The translations under genes and the position numbers were made by a program. Below, one piece after another: positions 50,966 through 58,864 of a stretch of DNA of 64,000 nt. The DNA is from CAWDNM01 sp964521195 (lineage in GTDB: Bacteria > Actinomycetota > Coriobacteriia > Anaerosomatales > JAAXUF01), in NCBI GenBank assembly GCA_964521195.1, contig CAZFRE010000001.1, positions 248,001 through 312,000 on the forward strand. The letters run 5' to 3'. The number at the start of each line of letters is the position of its first letter. Within the stretch, counting starts at the first letter, position 1. A model generated the notes under the pieces. It saw only the letters and a program-made list of their open reading frames with translations. It was not told where the DNA came from and did no database searches.

Positions 50966-52443
50966 GGGTCCTCTCCCGCCCGCAGCACCTCGAGCAGGCG
51001 CACCATCGCGAGCGTGTCGGTGCCGCAGTACTCCCGCAGGTCCGCAAAGACCTGCGCGCGCTCCTCGTCGCCGAGTTGGCCGCTCGCCGCCTGGCAGTAC
51101 CGCATCGATGCGACCTGCCCGTCTGCGATGCCGAGGTCCTTGTACGACAGGTCGTCGACCAGCGCCGGTAGCACCGACTTGATGCTGACGCTGCCAAGGC
51201 AATCGGGATGGCGGACGTGGGACTTCACCGTCTGCATCAGGTCGAAGATGCGCGCCCGGATTCCCGCGATGGCGTCCGCATACTCAGGGAACGCTTCAGC
51301 GAGTTCGCGCAGTCGCGAGTTCTCGAACGACGAGTACACGATGACACTGCCCCGCTCGCCGAGCGCGGCGATGAGGCTTTCGACGAACTCGCGGCGCGGG
51401 TCGCCGGCTCCCTCGTGCAGGAAGTCGAGATGCACGAGATCGCCGTTCTCGTGAAGCACGTGGTCGGACCATTGGAACGCGACGATCTGCCACGGGCGCG
51501 TGCCCGGGTAGAGCGGCAGCGCCGACATGAATGTCTCGAAGTCGAGGAAGTGGAGGGGGTAGGCGAGCGCCGAGAGCGACCGTTCGACATCGCCGATGAT
51601 GCGCGCCTCACCCGAGCGCACGAGCTCGCACACGCCGCGCTGTGCGCTCGAAAGCCCTGGGTAGTCGAGCGGAACGTCTTCGATCGCCAAGATGCCGTCC
51701 GCGATGAGCGCGTCGAGCAAGTCCTCGGTGATCCGCGGCAGCTGCGTGACCGGGTGCGCGGGCAAGGACCCGTGGCAGTGGCCGTGGAACGAGCAGGTGT
51801 AGGGGTTGAGGCAGTGCTTGCCGATAGGCACCGGCGGCGGCTCTGACGAGTCCAGCATGACGAGCATCTCCGCGACCAGACCGGGCACCAGCGGCAGGTA
51901 GCCGCGTGCGGCCTGCGTCACGTCTTCCGCGACGAAGAGGCGCTCGAGGTCGTAGTCGCCGCCATCCCAGACGTACGTGTTGTCGAGGTGCATCAGGTGG
52001 GCGCGGCGTATGGACAGGCCGGCGCCCTCGAGTACCCAGAGCTGCACGGCGACATCGGTGATGTTGACGTCCTTGACCCTCGTGCCGGCCTTCACCTCGT
52101 AGAGGTCCCAGAGGTTGTCGCCCACGCGCACGAGCACATCCGGGCGCACGAAGACGCCCCCGTGCTCGAGCGCAGCCTCGAAGATCGCGGCGGGCGGATC
52201 GGCCAGCAGGGCGCGCGTGGTCTCGAGTGCGGCCTCGGACTGCTTGTAGTCTTCGGCCACGAGCACCCCGCCGGCGAAGCGCTCGCGGGCAAGTTCTCCC
52301 ACTGCGGTGCCGGTGTCGAAGATGTGCTGCTGGGTGTCCGGGACGGGGTCTGCCAGCTCTCGCGCGTTCGTTGAGAGCCACAGCGCCTTGCGGCACTGCA
52401 GCCCGGTCTGAAACCTCGACTTGGACAGGCGATGTTGAGCCAT
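50920..52443 (-). CDS. DUF2779 domain protein (RecB/RNase-H-like nuclease fold)
   Basis: A 507-residue cytosolic protein. The N-terminal part (SKSRFQTGLQCRKALWLSTN and later FEAALEHGGVFVRPDVLVRV, WDLYEVKAGTRVKDVNITDV) has the PD-(D/E)XK RecB-like pattern with cysteine ligands CLNPYTCSFHGHC; the C-terminal half has HFLDFETFMSALPLYPGTRP, the RNase-H-like acidic motif, and ends in a conserved DLREYCGTDTLAMVRLLEVL. The family is widespread and resembles Cas4/exonuclease-type proteins, but no CRISPR is nearby. ATG at 52443 follows AGGAGGT, a very strong ribosome site. Confidence 0.87.
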   Translation of the reverse strand: MAQHRLSKSRFQTGLQCRKALWLSTNARELADPVPDTQQHIFDTGTAVGELARERFAGGVLVAEDYKQSEAALETTRALLADPPAAIFEAALEHGGVFVRPDVLVRVGDNLWDLYEVKAGTRVKDVNITDVAVQLWVLEGAGLSIRRAHLMHLDNTYVWDGGDYDLERLFVAEDVTQAARGYLPLVPGLVAEMLVMLDSSEPPPVPIGKHCLNPYTCSFHGHCHGSLPAHPVTQLPRITEDLLDALIADGILAIEDVPLDYPGLSSAQRGVCELVRSGEARIIGDVERSLSALAYPLHFLDFETFMSALPLYPGTRPWQIVAFQWSDHVLHENGDLVHLDFLHEGAGDPRREFVESLIAALGERGSVIVYSSFENSRLRELAEAFPEYADAIAGIRARIFDLMQTVKSHVRHPDCLGSVSIKSVLPALVDDLSYKDLGIADGQVASMRYCQAASGQLGDEERAQVFADLREYCGTDTLAMVRLLEVLRAGEDPHSTVSDSSLDSDGR

Positions 52444-52559
52444 GTCGCTACCTCCTGAAGCGAGGATAGTGCAGGGGTCTGACACGAACCTGACCGAGAT
52501 CGGTGATCGTCCTTTCTCGCCCGGCCGTCGCCCGGCCGTCGCCCGGCCCTCGCCCGGCA

Positions 52560-54344
52560 CTACGCCCCGGGGGCGAGCCTCTCCGAGAGCTCCATCCACA
52601 CGTCTTCCATCGCGCACACCTGCTGCTCCGCTTCGTCGAGCCGCGCCTGGATCTCGAGCAGCGCCTCGTAGTCCGACGGGTTCGCGTTCTGCAACTCGGC
52701 TCGGATCGTCTCGGCCTTGGTGCACAACGTCGCGAGCTTGCGCTCGGTCGATGCGAGCTCCTTCTTCAGCGCGCGTTCCTCGGCGGCGCTGCTCTTGGGC
52801 TTTGCGGCGGCCTCGGCCTTGCGTGTCGCCGGCGCGCTCTCGCGTGCGTCGAGCAGCCGCAGGTACTCGTCGACGCCGCCGGGCACGTGGCGGACCTTGC
52901 CGTCGATGATCGCGAACTGATCGTCGGTGACGCGTTCCATCAGGTGGCGGTCGTGTGTGATGAGCAGCAGCGTCCCGGGCCACGTGTCGAGCAGGCTCTC
53001 CACGAGCGCGAGCATGTCGGTGTCGAGGTCGTTGTCCGGCTCGTCGAGCACGAGCACGTTGGGCTTGTCGAGCAGGATGAGCATCAGCTGCAACCGGCGC
53101 TTCTGCCCGCCGGACAGGTCGGCCACGTACGCCGAGAGGTGCGCCGCGTCGAACCCGAGCCGCTCGAGCAGCTGCGCGGGACTGAGCTCCTTGCCGTCGA
53201 TCTCGAAGCGCGCCTTGTAGCGCGCGAGCACGTCTCGGACACGGGTGTCGGAGAGATCGGTGAGCTCGGTCAGGTGCTGCGAGAGCACCGCGAACTTCAC
53301 GGTCTTGCCGATCTTCACCGTCCCTGACGTGGGCGGCAGCACTCCCTGGATGGTCTGCAGCAACGTCGTCTTCCCCGACCCGTTCTCGCCGAGGATCCCA
53401 AACCGGTCACCCGGGCCGATCTGCCACGTGACATCGTCGAGCACCATGCGGTCCTCGAAGCGCACGGTCACGCGCTCGAGGTCGACGACCTGCTTGCCGA
53501 GCCGAGACATCGCCGAGCGCTTGAGCTCGATGGAGTTGCGCAGCGGCGGCTCGTCGTCGATGAGCGCCAGCGCCTCCTTGACGTGGAACTTCGGCTTCGT
53601 ACGCCGTGCCTGCGCGCCGCGCGAGAGCCACGCGAGTTCTCGGCGCATGAGGTTCTTGCGCTTCTGCTCGGCGACCTGCGCGGCTGCTTCTCGCTCCACG
53701 CGCTGGAGCACGTACGCCGAGTAGCCGCCCTCGAACTCGTCGACCCGGCCGCCGTGCACCTCCCACATGCGCAGACACACCTCGTCGAGGAACCAGCGGT
53801 CGTGCGTGACGACGAGCAGCGCACCCGACTTCTTGGGCCAGCGGGCTTTGAGGTGCTCGGCGAGCCACGCGATGCCGTGGACGTCGAGGTGGTTGGTGGG
53901 CTCGTCGAGCATGAGCACGTCGAAATCGCCGACGAGCACGCGCGCGAGGTCTACTCGGCGACGTTGGCCGCCGGAAAGCTCGCCGATGAGACCGTCCCAC
54001 GGGATGTCGGCGATCAGGCCACGCAGGATCCTGCGGATCCGCGGGTCCGAGGCCCACGTGTGCTCGGGGACGTCGCCGACGACGGAGTGCGCGACGGTGT
54101 CAGCGGGGTCGAGCGCGTCGGTCTGCGCGAGGGTGCCGATCGTGAGGCCGTTGCGTCCCATGACGCGACCGGCATCGGGCGTCTGCGCCCCGGCGAGCAG
54201 CGCCAGCAGCGACGACTTGCCGTCGCCGTTGCCGCCCACGATGCCCACGCGGTCGCCCTCGTTGACGCCGAGCGTGACCGAGTCGAAGACCTTCTTCGTC
54301 GGGTATTCGAGATGGACGTTCTCGCATCCGAGCAGGTACGCCAC
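52560..54344 (-). CDS. ABC-F family ATPase (Uup-like)
   Basis: A 594-residue soluble ATPase with two ABC domains and a C-terminal coiled coil. First domain: GIVGGNGDGKSSLLALLAGA (Walker A), ELSGGQRRRVDLARVLVGDF (signature), VLMLDEPTNHLDVHGIAWLA (Walker B). Linker with KRKNLMRRELAWLSRGAQAR. Second domain: GILGENGSGKTTLLQTIQGV, DLSGGQKRRLQLMLILLDKP, LVLDEPDNDLDTDMLALVES. The C-terminal coiled coil (about 515-594) suggests Uup rather than EttA. No membrane segments: ABC-F proteins act on ribosomes or DNA structures. Start at 54344; strand opposite to the neighbours on the right. Confidence 0.93.
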   Translation of the reverse strand: MAYLLGCENVHLEYPTKKVFDSVTLGVNEGDRVGIVGGNGDGKSSLLALLAGAQTPDAGRVMGRNGLTIGTLAQTDALDPADTVAHSVVGDVPEHTWASDPRIRRILRGLIADIPWDGLIGELSGGQRRRVDLARVLVGDFDVLMLDEPTNHLDVHGIAWLAEHLKARWPKKSGALLVVTHDRWFLDEVCLRMWEVHGGRVDEFEGGYSAYVLQRVEREAAAQVAEQKRKNLMRRELAWLSRGAQARRTKPKFHVKEALALIDDEPPLRNSIELKRSAMSRLGKQVVDLERVTVRFEDRMVLDDVTWQIGPGDRFGILGENGSGKTTLLQTIQGVLPPTSGTVKIGKTVKFAVLSQHLTELTDLSDTRVRDVLARYKARFEIDGKELSPAQLLERLGFDAAHLSAYVADLSGGQKRRLQLMLILLDKPNVLVLDEPDNDLDTDMLALVESLLDTWPGTLLLITHDRHLMERVTDDQFAIIDGKVRHVPGGVDEYLRLLDARESAPATRKAEAAAKPKSSAAEERALKKELASTERKLATLCTKAETIRAELQNANPSDYEALLEIQARLDEAEQQVCAMEDVWMELSERLAPGA

Positions 54345-54544
54345 GCGGTGACCCTCGATTCCGGTTGTGTTGTGGGCGCAGGCGGCGGTCGTACACGCCG
54401 CACACGCCGAGCATACCCGACGCGGGTGCTGCGCGACTTCGGCACGGCTTGACGCATGTCAAGGCGCGCGATCCTAGGCGGCGCAGATTATGGAGGCAGT
54501 GCCGCCTGGACGCGGGCGGCCCCGCGCGGGAGAGGTGAGGCAGG

Positions 54545-54838
54545 ATGCAGACGACCGCAACTGTGACGGCACGCTCGATCGCCTTCCTCGCCACGTTCTG
54601 CAAGGATCACGGGCTTCCGACCACGCAACATGTCAGCGTGCCGGAGACGGGGATGACGGCACGCGCTATCGCCGAGAAGATCGGCCTCCCTGTCGAGCGC
54701 ATTCAGGGCGTGTTCCACAACTACTCGACCGCAGGGCTGGACGCGGTGGCTCTGCCCGGGGACAGGGTCGCGTTCGTGCCGTACGGCACGCCCGCACCGC
54801 ACCCCGCATTCTTCGGCGCGTTCGTCACGCGGCGCTAG
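54545..54838 (+). CDS. MoaD/ThiS-like small protein
   Basis: A 97-residue protein. The C-terminal half GLPVERIQGVFHNYSTAGLD, VALPGDRVAFVPYGTP is the ubiquitin-like beta-grasp pattern of MoaD/ThiS/Mut7-C proteins ('...vN...l.GDrV...P'). The usual C-terminal Gly-Gly is absent (it ends FVTRR), so a sulfur-carrier role is doubtful. GAGGTGAGGCAGG precedes ATG. First gene of a co-directional group that includes the DUF4405 membrane protein. Confidence 0.7.
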   Translation: MQTTATVTARSIAFLATFCKDHGLPTTQHVSVPETGMTARAIAEKIGLPVERIQGVFHNYSTAGLDAVALPGDRVAFVPYGTPAPHPAFFGAFVTRR

Positions 54839-54865
54839 CTCAAGCTCGAGCCAAGGAGGGGGACG

Positions 54866-55789
54866 GTGCGCGCCCGAGCCAACTTCGCGATCGACCTCGT
54901 GGCCGCCGTGATCTACGTCATCTCGACGAACCCGGTGGCCACCGGCACGCCCGCTCACGAGTGGGTGGGCATCGGCGTGGCGTTCGTCGCCCTCGTCCAC
55001 CTCGTGGTGCACTGGCGTCAGGCCGCCACCATGCTGCGAAGGTTCTTCCACGGCCTCGGCCGCCTGCACCGCCTCAACCTGATCGTCGACGTGCCGCTGC
55101 TGATCGCGTTCATCACCGTCGTCATGAGCGGGTTGCTGGTCTCGCGCACCGCGCTCGAGCCGTTGGGCTGGCGCGTCGCCGAGACGAGCATCTGGCACGC
55201 GGTGCACTCGCAGTCGGCGACGGTCCTGCTCGTGCTGGTGGGCGTACACCTGGGGCTGCACTGGAGCTGGATCCTCTCGGCGGTGCGCCACCGCATCTTC
55301 CGGCCGATGCTCCATCCGGTCGCGACCATCGCGTGGGCCGGCGGGCGCGCACGAGATGCGCGAGCCCGCGGGCGGACGCAGGGACGGCACGTGCTGGCGG
55401 GTGTCGTGCGCCACACCGTGCTGGCGACGGCGCTCGTCGCGCTACTCGCTGCGGGCATCTACGGCGTCACGGTCGCGACGAACGGCGCCTACCTCGCATC
55501 AGGCCTGACGATGCCCGGCGGGTCGGGCACCGGGCTGATGGCCGAGGCGCCGGGCACCGGGGCGACGGACCTCACCAAGTCGAGCGAGGACGTGATGCGC
55601 GCGCAGGCGGCCGAGCGCGGGGTGTCGGTGCTGACGCTCGCCTCGATCCGCAGCGCGCACGCGTTCCTGCTGCTGGGACTCGCGCTCGCGTGCGCGGCGG
55701 CGGTCGCAGACATCCTGCGGCCCGTGCCGGGCGCCTCGGTCTCGCGCGATCGGACGCGGGCGGGGCACTCCGTGACGCGCAAGTCGTGA
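54866..55789 (+). CDS. DUF4405 / cytochrome-b561-like membrane protein
   Basis: A 307-residue integral membrane protein. The N-terminal part (about 1-140) has four helices with paired histidines: AHEWVGIGVAFVALVHLVVH, LRRFFHGLGRLHRLNLIVD, WHAVHSQSATVLLVLVGVHL and GLHWSWIL. These H-rich helices fit DUF4405, a b-type-cytochrome-like family that probably binds heme. A further helix follows (HTVLATALVALLAAGIYG), then an extracellular loop and a last helix (AHAFLLLGLALACAAAVADI). GTG at 54866 follows AAGGAGGGGG. It may take part in electron transfer at the membrane. Confidence 0.8.
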   Translation: MRARANFAIDLVAAVIYVISTNPVATGTPAHEWVGIGVAFVALVHLVVHWRQAATMLRRFFHGLGRLHRLNLIVDVPLLIAFITVVMSGLLVSRTALEPLGWRVAETSIWHAVHSQSATVLLVLVGVHLGLHWSWILSAVRHRIFRPMLHPVATIAWAGGRARDARARGRTQGRHVLAGVVRHTVLATALVALLAAGIYGVTVATNGAYLASGLTMPGGSGTGLMAEAPGTGATDLTKSSEDVMRAQAAERGVSVLTLASIRSAHAFLLLGLALACAAAVADILRPVPGASVSRDRTRAGHSVTRKS

Positions 55790-55918
55790 GGCGAGCGGGC
55801 GCGCGCTCGCGCTCCCGCATTGGGCACACTCTCTCATGAGAGCAGAAGTCGCGGATGATCCCGGCGCGCCGTTCGCGCCGGTGCTCGGAGTCCGAACACG
55901 CGAGTCAGGAGAACCCCT

Positions 55919-56389
55919 GTGAGCGCACCCGTACAACTCGAGGTCGGCGAAGCCGCGCCCCCCATCCAAGCGACCACCGCGTCCGGTCAGCAGTTCGATC
56001 TCGCCGATCTTCTCGGCAGCTACGTCGTCGTCTGGTTCTTCCCGCGCGCGATGACGCCCGGTTGATGCCACGAAGCGAAGGACTTCCAGTTGCGGAAGTC
56101 GGAGTTCGACGAGCTGGGCGCCGCCATCGTGGGCATCAGCGCCGACAAGCCTGAGCTGCAGCGGACGTTCATCGACGCGTTCGACCTGGAGTACCCGCTG
56201 ATCCCCGATACCACCAAGCAGATCATCGACGCGTACGGTGCCCGAGAAGTACTTGGCATCACCGCGAAGCGGCGCACGTTCCTCATCGCGCCGGATGGCA
56301 CCATCGCGCGCATCTGGCTTTCGGTGAAGGTGGAGGGTCACGCCGAAGCGGTGCTCGGGGCGGTCAGGGAGGCGTCCCGCGGCGCTTAA
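55919..56389 (+). CDS. Selenocysteine-containing peroxiredoxin (in-frame UGA at residue 49)
   Basis: A 156-residue thiol-peroxidase of the BCP/PrxQ class, read through an in-frame TGA at 56063-56065. Before the TGA the frame gives VSAPVQLEVGEAAPPIQATT and VVVWFFPRAMTPG; after it CHEAKDFQLRKSEFDELGAA and later FLIAPDGTIARIWLSVKVEG. The TGA falls exactly at the peroxidatic cysteine of TPGCTxEA, so it should encode selenocysteine (TPG-U-C-HEA). Start GTG 55919 follows CAGGAG; residue 49 is Sec. The resolving cysteine of typical BCP is Lys here; C50 may take its place. Gene callers split this gene and start it downstream at 56090. Confidence 0.87.
56063..56100 (+). promoter_or_regulatory. UGA codon and bacterial SECIS-type hairpin
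   Basis: Fifteen bases after the UGA, GACTTCC (56081-56087) pairs perfectly with GGAAGTC (56094-56100) around the loop AGTTGC (56088-56093). The loop starts 22 bases after the UGA and has a G in its first two positions, both in the range reported for bacterial SECIS elements that bind SelB. Confidence 0.75.
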
Positions 56390-56554
56390 GTGAACGAGGG
56401 CGTGTGGCTGGGTAGAGACTGCGTTGGACTCCGCGCTCGTGATGCGTCGGCCTCCGTGGGGGGCACGGGCCGCGCGTACAAGTGACCGGCGAGTGTTCAG
56501 GCGCCGAGTCCGGGGTGAATCCCCGTTGTGCATCGCAGGCGGAGGGGGAGACAG

Positions 56555-57298
56555 ATGCGCAGATCATGGGCTGTCGTTCTCGGCGGCGTCCTGCTGGTGC
56601 TGTACGTGCTCGGGCCGAGCGTCGCCGTCGCCGAGGAGGCGGCCGACCCGACCGGGACGTATCTGGGCACGGTGACCGGCAGCTCGGGTAACACGTACGA
56701 AGCGTGGGCCCAGGTCGGCAAGAGCCGCATGGGCTGGGTGATCGTCACCGTGAAGGCCGGCGGCCAGCCCTCATTCCCGATACCGGCACGCATGACGTGG
56801 ACGGGTCCGGACTCCTTCACGATCAAGACGGGTGTTTGGGTACCCGGCCTAGTCAGCGGTAGCGGCAGTGCCACGTGGACCAAGACAGGCGACGAGTGGG
56901 CGGTCACAGGACAAGGCTCCGGGTCGGTGATGGACGGGCCGGAAGGCAGCGGGACGGGTCAGGGAGCGCGTGTGTCGACCGAGTTCACCGAGCCGCCACT
57001 GAAGGCGGAGCCGATCAACGAGAAGAAGGACGAGAAGGGCGGAGGCAAGGACGCCACGGGAACGGCGGGTGCCGGGGCGGCCGGCACGGGCACGGGCGAC
57101 GCCGTTGCGAGCGCGCTGGTGGCAGCGGGCGCGATGGGCGAGTCGCCTCGGGTCTCGGACGGCGGAAAGGCCGAGGCGGCGCTCTCGGCTGATGTCGCAG
57201 TCCTCGCCGGAGTCCTGTTGTGCATCTTCCTGGGTGCGACCATGAGCGGCGCGGAGTTCGTCGAGCTGTGGACGGCGCCGGAAGGGAGCGAGTCATGA
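56555..57298 (+). CDS. Exported protein with C-terminal membrane anchor, unknown function
   Basis: A 247-residue protein with a signal peptide (about 1-27, ending VAVAEE), an extracellular beta-rich part (about 28-130, TGTYLGTVTGSSGNTYEAWA), a Gly/Thr/Ala low-complexity linker (about 145-200) and a C-terminal transmembrane helix (about 214-231, VAVLAGVLLCIFLGATMSGA). No family recognised. ATG at 56555 follows GGAGGGGGAG. It overlaps the next gene by four bases (ATGA), so the two membrane proteins probably work together. Confidence 0.78.
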   Translation: MRRSWAVVLGGVLLVLYVLGPSVAVAEEAADPTGTYLGTVTGSSGNTYEAWAQVGKSRMGWVIVTVKAGGQPSFPIPARMTWTGPDSFTIKTGVWVPGLVSGSGSATWTKTGDEWAVTGQGSGSVMDGPEGSGTGQGARVSTEFTEPPLKAEPINEKKDEKGGGKDATGTAGAGAAGTGTGDAVASALVAAGAMGESPRVSDGGKAEAALSADVAVLAGVLLCIFLGATMSGAEFVELWTAPEGSES

Positions 57299-57771
57299 AC
57301 GCGGGTGCGATCACCCAGTACCTGCAATGGCTCGCGATCTCGTCCACGGGCGTGATGGCGGCGCTCATGGTCGGTCAGGCCTTGATGATGAGCCGTCCGC
57401 GGAGGCTGCGCGGTTGGGTTCTGGTGCTTGTCGCGCTCATCGACCTCGCGGCGGTGCTTGCGCTGTACTGGTTTGGCGGAATCGCGCTGAGCGTCGCGTG
57501 GATGGCGGGGCTGCTGGTGGCAGGGGTCGTCGCCGGCTGGTTCGTCGGCCGTGCGACCAAGACCGCGACGAAGGACGGCCATGTCTACGGCAAGCTCTCA
57601 CCCGCCGGTCCGTGGCTGGTCGCGATCGCGCTCAGTGCCTCGGTCGCCGCGATGTTCTTCGCGTCGACAGGGGTGTTCGCGCTCGTGCTGCTCGTGGCGC
57701 TGTTCGCGGTCGGGATGCTGCTGGGCCAGGGCGTGTCGGCCACTGTGAAGATGGCGACCGCCCGCGCGTGA
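57295..57771 (+). CDS. Membrane protein paired with the preceding anchor protein
   Basis: A 158-residue protein with about four transmembrane helices (QYLQWLAISSTGVMAALMVG; GWVLVLVALIDLAAVLALYW; VAWMAGLLVAGVVAGWFVGR; two more in the LVAIALSASVAAMFFASTGV and FALVLLVALFAVGMLLGQGV stretch). A soluble loop RATKTATKDGHVYGKLSPAG lies between. It is translationally coupled to the 56555 gene. Function unknown. Confidence 0.78.
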   Translation: MNAGAITQYLQWLAISSTGVMAALMVGQALMMSRPRRLRGWVLVLVALIDLAAVLALYWFGGIALSVAWMAGLLVAGVVAGWFVGRATKTATKDGHVYGKLSPAGPWLVAIALSASVAAMFFASTGVFALVLLVALFAVGMLLGQGVSATVKMATARA

Positions 57772-57793
57772 CGGGACCGCGCGACGGCCCGGC

Positions 57794-58669
57794 TCAGCGG
57801 CGGGGTGGCAGCGGGACGAGCACCGACGTGGCTGACTTGTACGCCTCGTAGTCGGGCTGACCGCCCCACGTCTCGTCGGCCTTCTTCTCGAGCAGCGGGA
57901 CGCCGCTCATCTTCGTGAGCAGCAGGGTCACGAAGGCGGGGGAGACCAGCGTCGCCAGCTGCCAGCCCTGGAGCGCCGGGAAGGCGATGACGGCGACGCC
58001 GATCCACAGCGTGATCTCGCCGAAGTAGTTGGGGTGTCTCGACCAGGACCACAGTCCAGTCGAGATGAAGCGCCCCTTGTTCGCGGGGTCAGCGCGGAAC
58101 CGACGTTTCTGCGCATCGGCGGTGGCCTCGATCGTGAACCCGCCGAGCCACACCGCCAGCCCCACCAGCGCGAACGCGTCGAGGGCGACCCGCGTACCCG
58201 AGGTGATCGCCGCGAGCGCGGCGGCGGCGGTCAACGATACCCACAGCGCCTGCACCGTCCACACGGTGAGGAAGCGGATGAACGAGGGCTTGATCTCGTC
58301 GAAACGCTGGTCCTTGCCCGCCCTGCGGACGCGAACGAACAGGAAGGTGCTCAGGCGCACGGCCCACACGACGACCAGCGCGACGAGCAGTAGCGACCTG
58401 ATGTCGAGCGGCGTGCTCAGTGCGGCGGCGAGCAGTGTGACCGAGATGTACGTGAGTCCTCCGGTCAGGTCGTAGTAGTGCTCGGTCTGCCCGAGGTATG
58501 CGGGCACGAACGCCACCCACTGGATGAGGAAGGCCAGCCCGACCGTGAGCGCGAAGACCGGGACGCCACCGACGGTCGTGCCGCCCTGCGATCCGGCCCA
58601 CGCGATGGCGGCGCCGACGAGCACGGAGGCTGGTACGGCGATGTATGAGTTGCGCTCTTCCTTCGTCAC
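57794..58669 (-). CDS. DUF1295 / isoprenylcysteine-methyltransferase-like membrane protein
   Basis: A 291-residue membrane protein of the DUF1295 family (steroid-reductase / ICMT-like fold). About seven hydrophobic helices, with the family blocks YLGQTEHYYDLTGGLTYISV, DQRFDEIKPSFIRFL and GRFISTGLWSWSRHPNYFGE, and a C-terminal LLEKKADETWGGQPDYEAYK. Catalytic-type residues R-H-P-N-Y are present. These proteins are poorly characterised; reductase or methyltransferase activity is possible. GTG at 58669 follows AAGGAG. Confidence 0.87.
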   Translation of the reverse strand: MTKEERNSYIAVPASVLVGAAIAWAGSQGGTTVGGVPVFALTVGLAFLIQWVAFVPAYLGQTEHYYDLTGGLTYISVTLLAAALSTPLDIRSLLLVALVVVWAVRLSTFLFVRVRRAGKDQRFDEIKPSFIRFLTVWTVQALWVSLTAAAALAAITSGTRVALDAFALVGLAVWLGGFTIEATADAQKRRFRADPANKGRFISTGLWSWSRHPNYFGEITLWIGVAVIAFPALQGWQLATLVSPAFVTLLLTKMSGVPLLEKKADETWGGQPDYEAYKSATSVLVPLPPRR

Positions 58670-58864
58670 GGGAGCTCCTTCGCGCAGGTGCGGGCGGGTG
58701 GTCCATCGCCTCGGTGTCACTGCGTTTCTACCCGAAGGCGGTATCCCGCCCCGCTGGCAGGCCACTTGCGGGTATCCTCTGGTTGCGGGAGCCGGGCGAT
58801 CGCGTCGGCTCAAGGCGCCCTGTGGCGGCGGGGATGCCCCTGTCGAATCCGGAAGAGGTGCGTG

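Noticed and set aside
48635..51202. 855-codon lower-strand frame opposite the DUF1906 gene
   Set aside because: Arg/Ala-rich shadow; the upper-strand product has clear domains.
56090..56389. Peroxiredoxin starting after the TGA as a 99-residue protein
   Set aside because: It would lack the catalytic region; the frame is continuous with peroxiredoxin sequence upstream of the TGA, so read-through is the better model.
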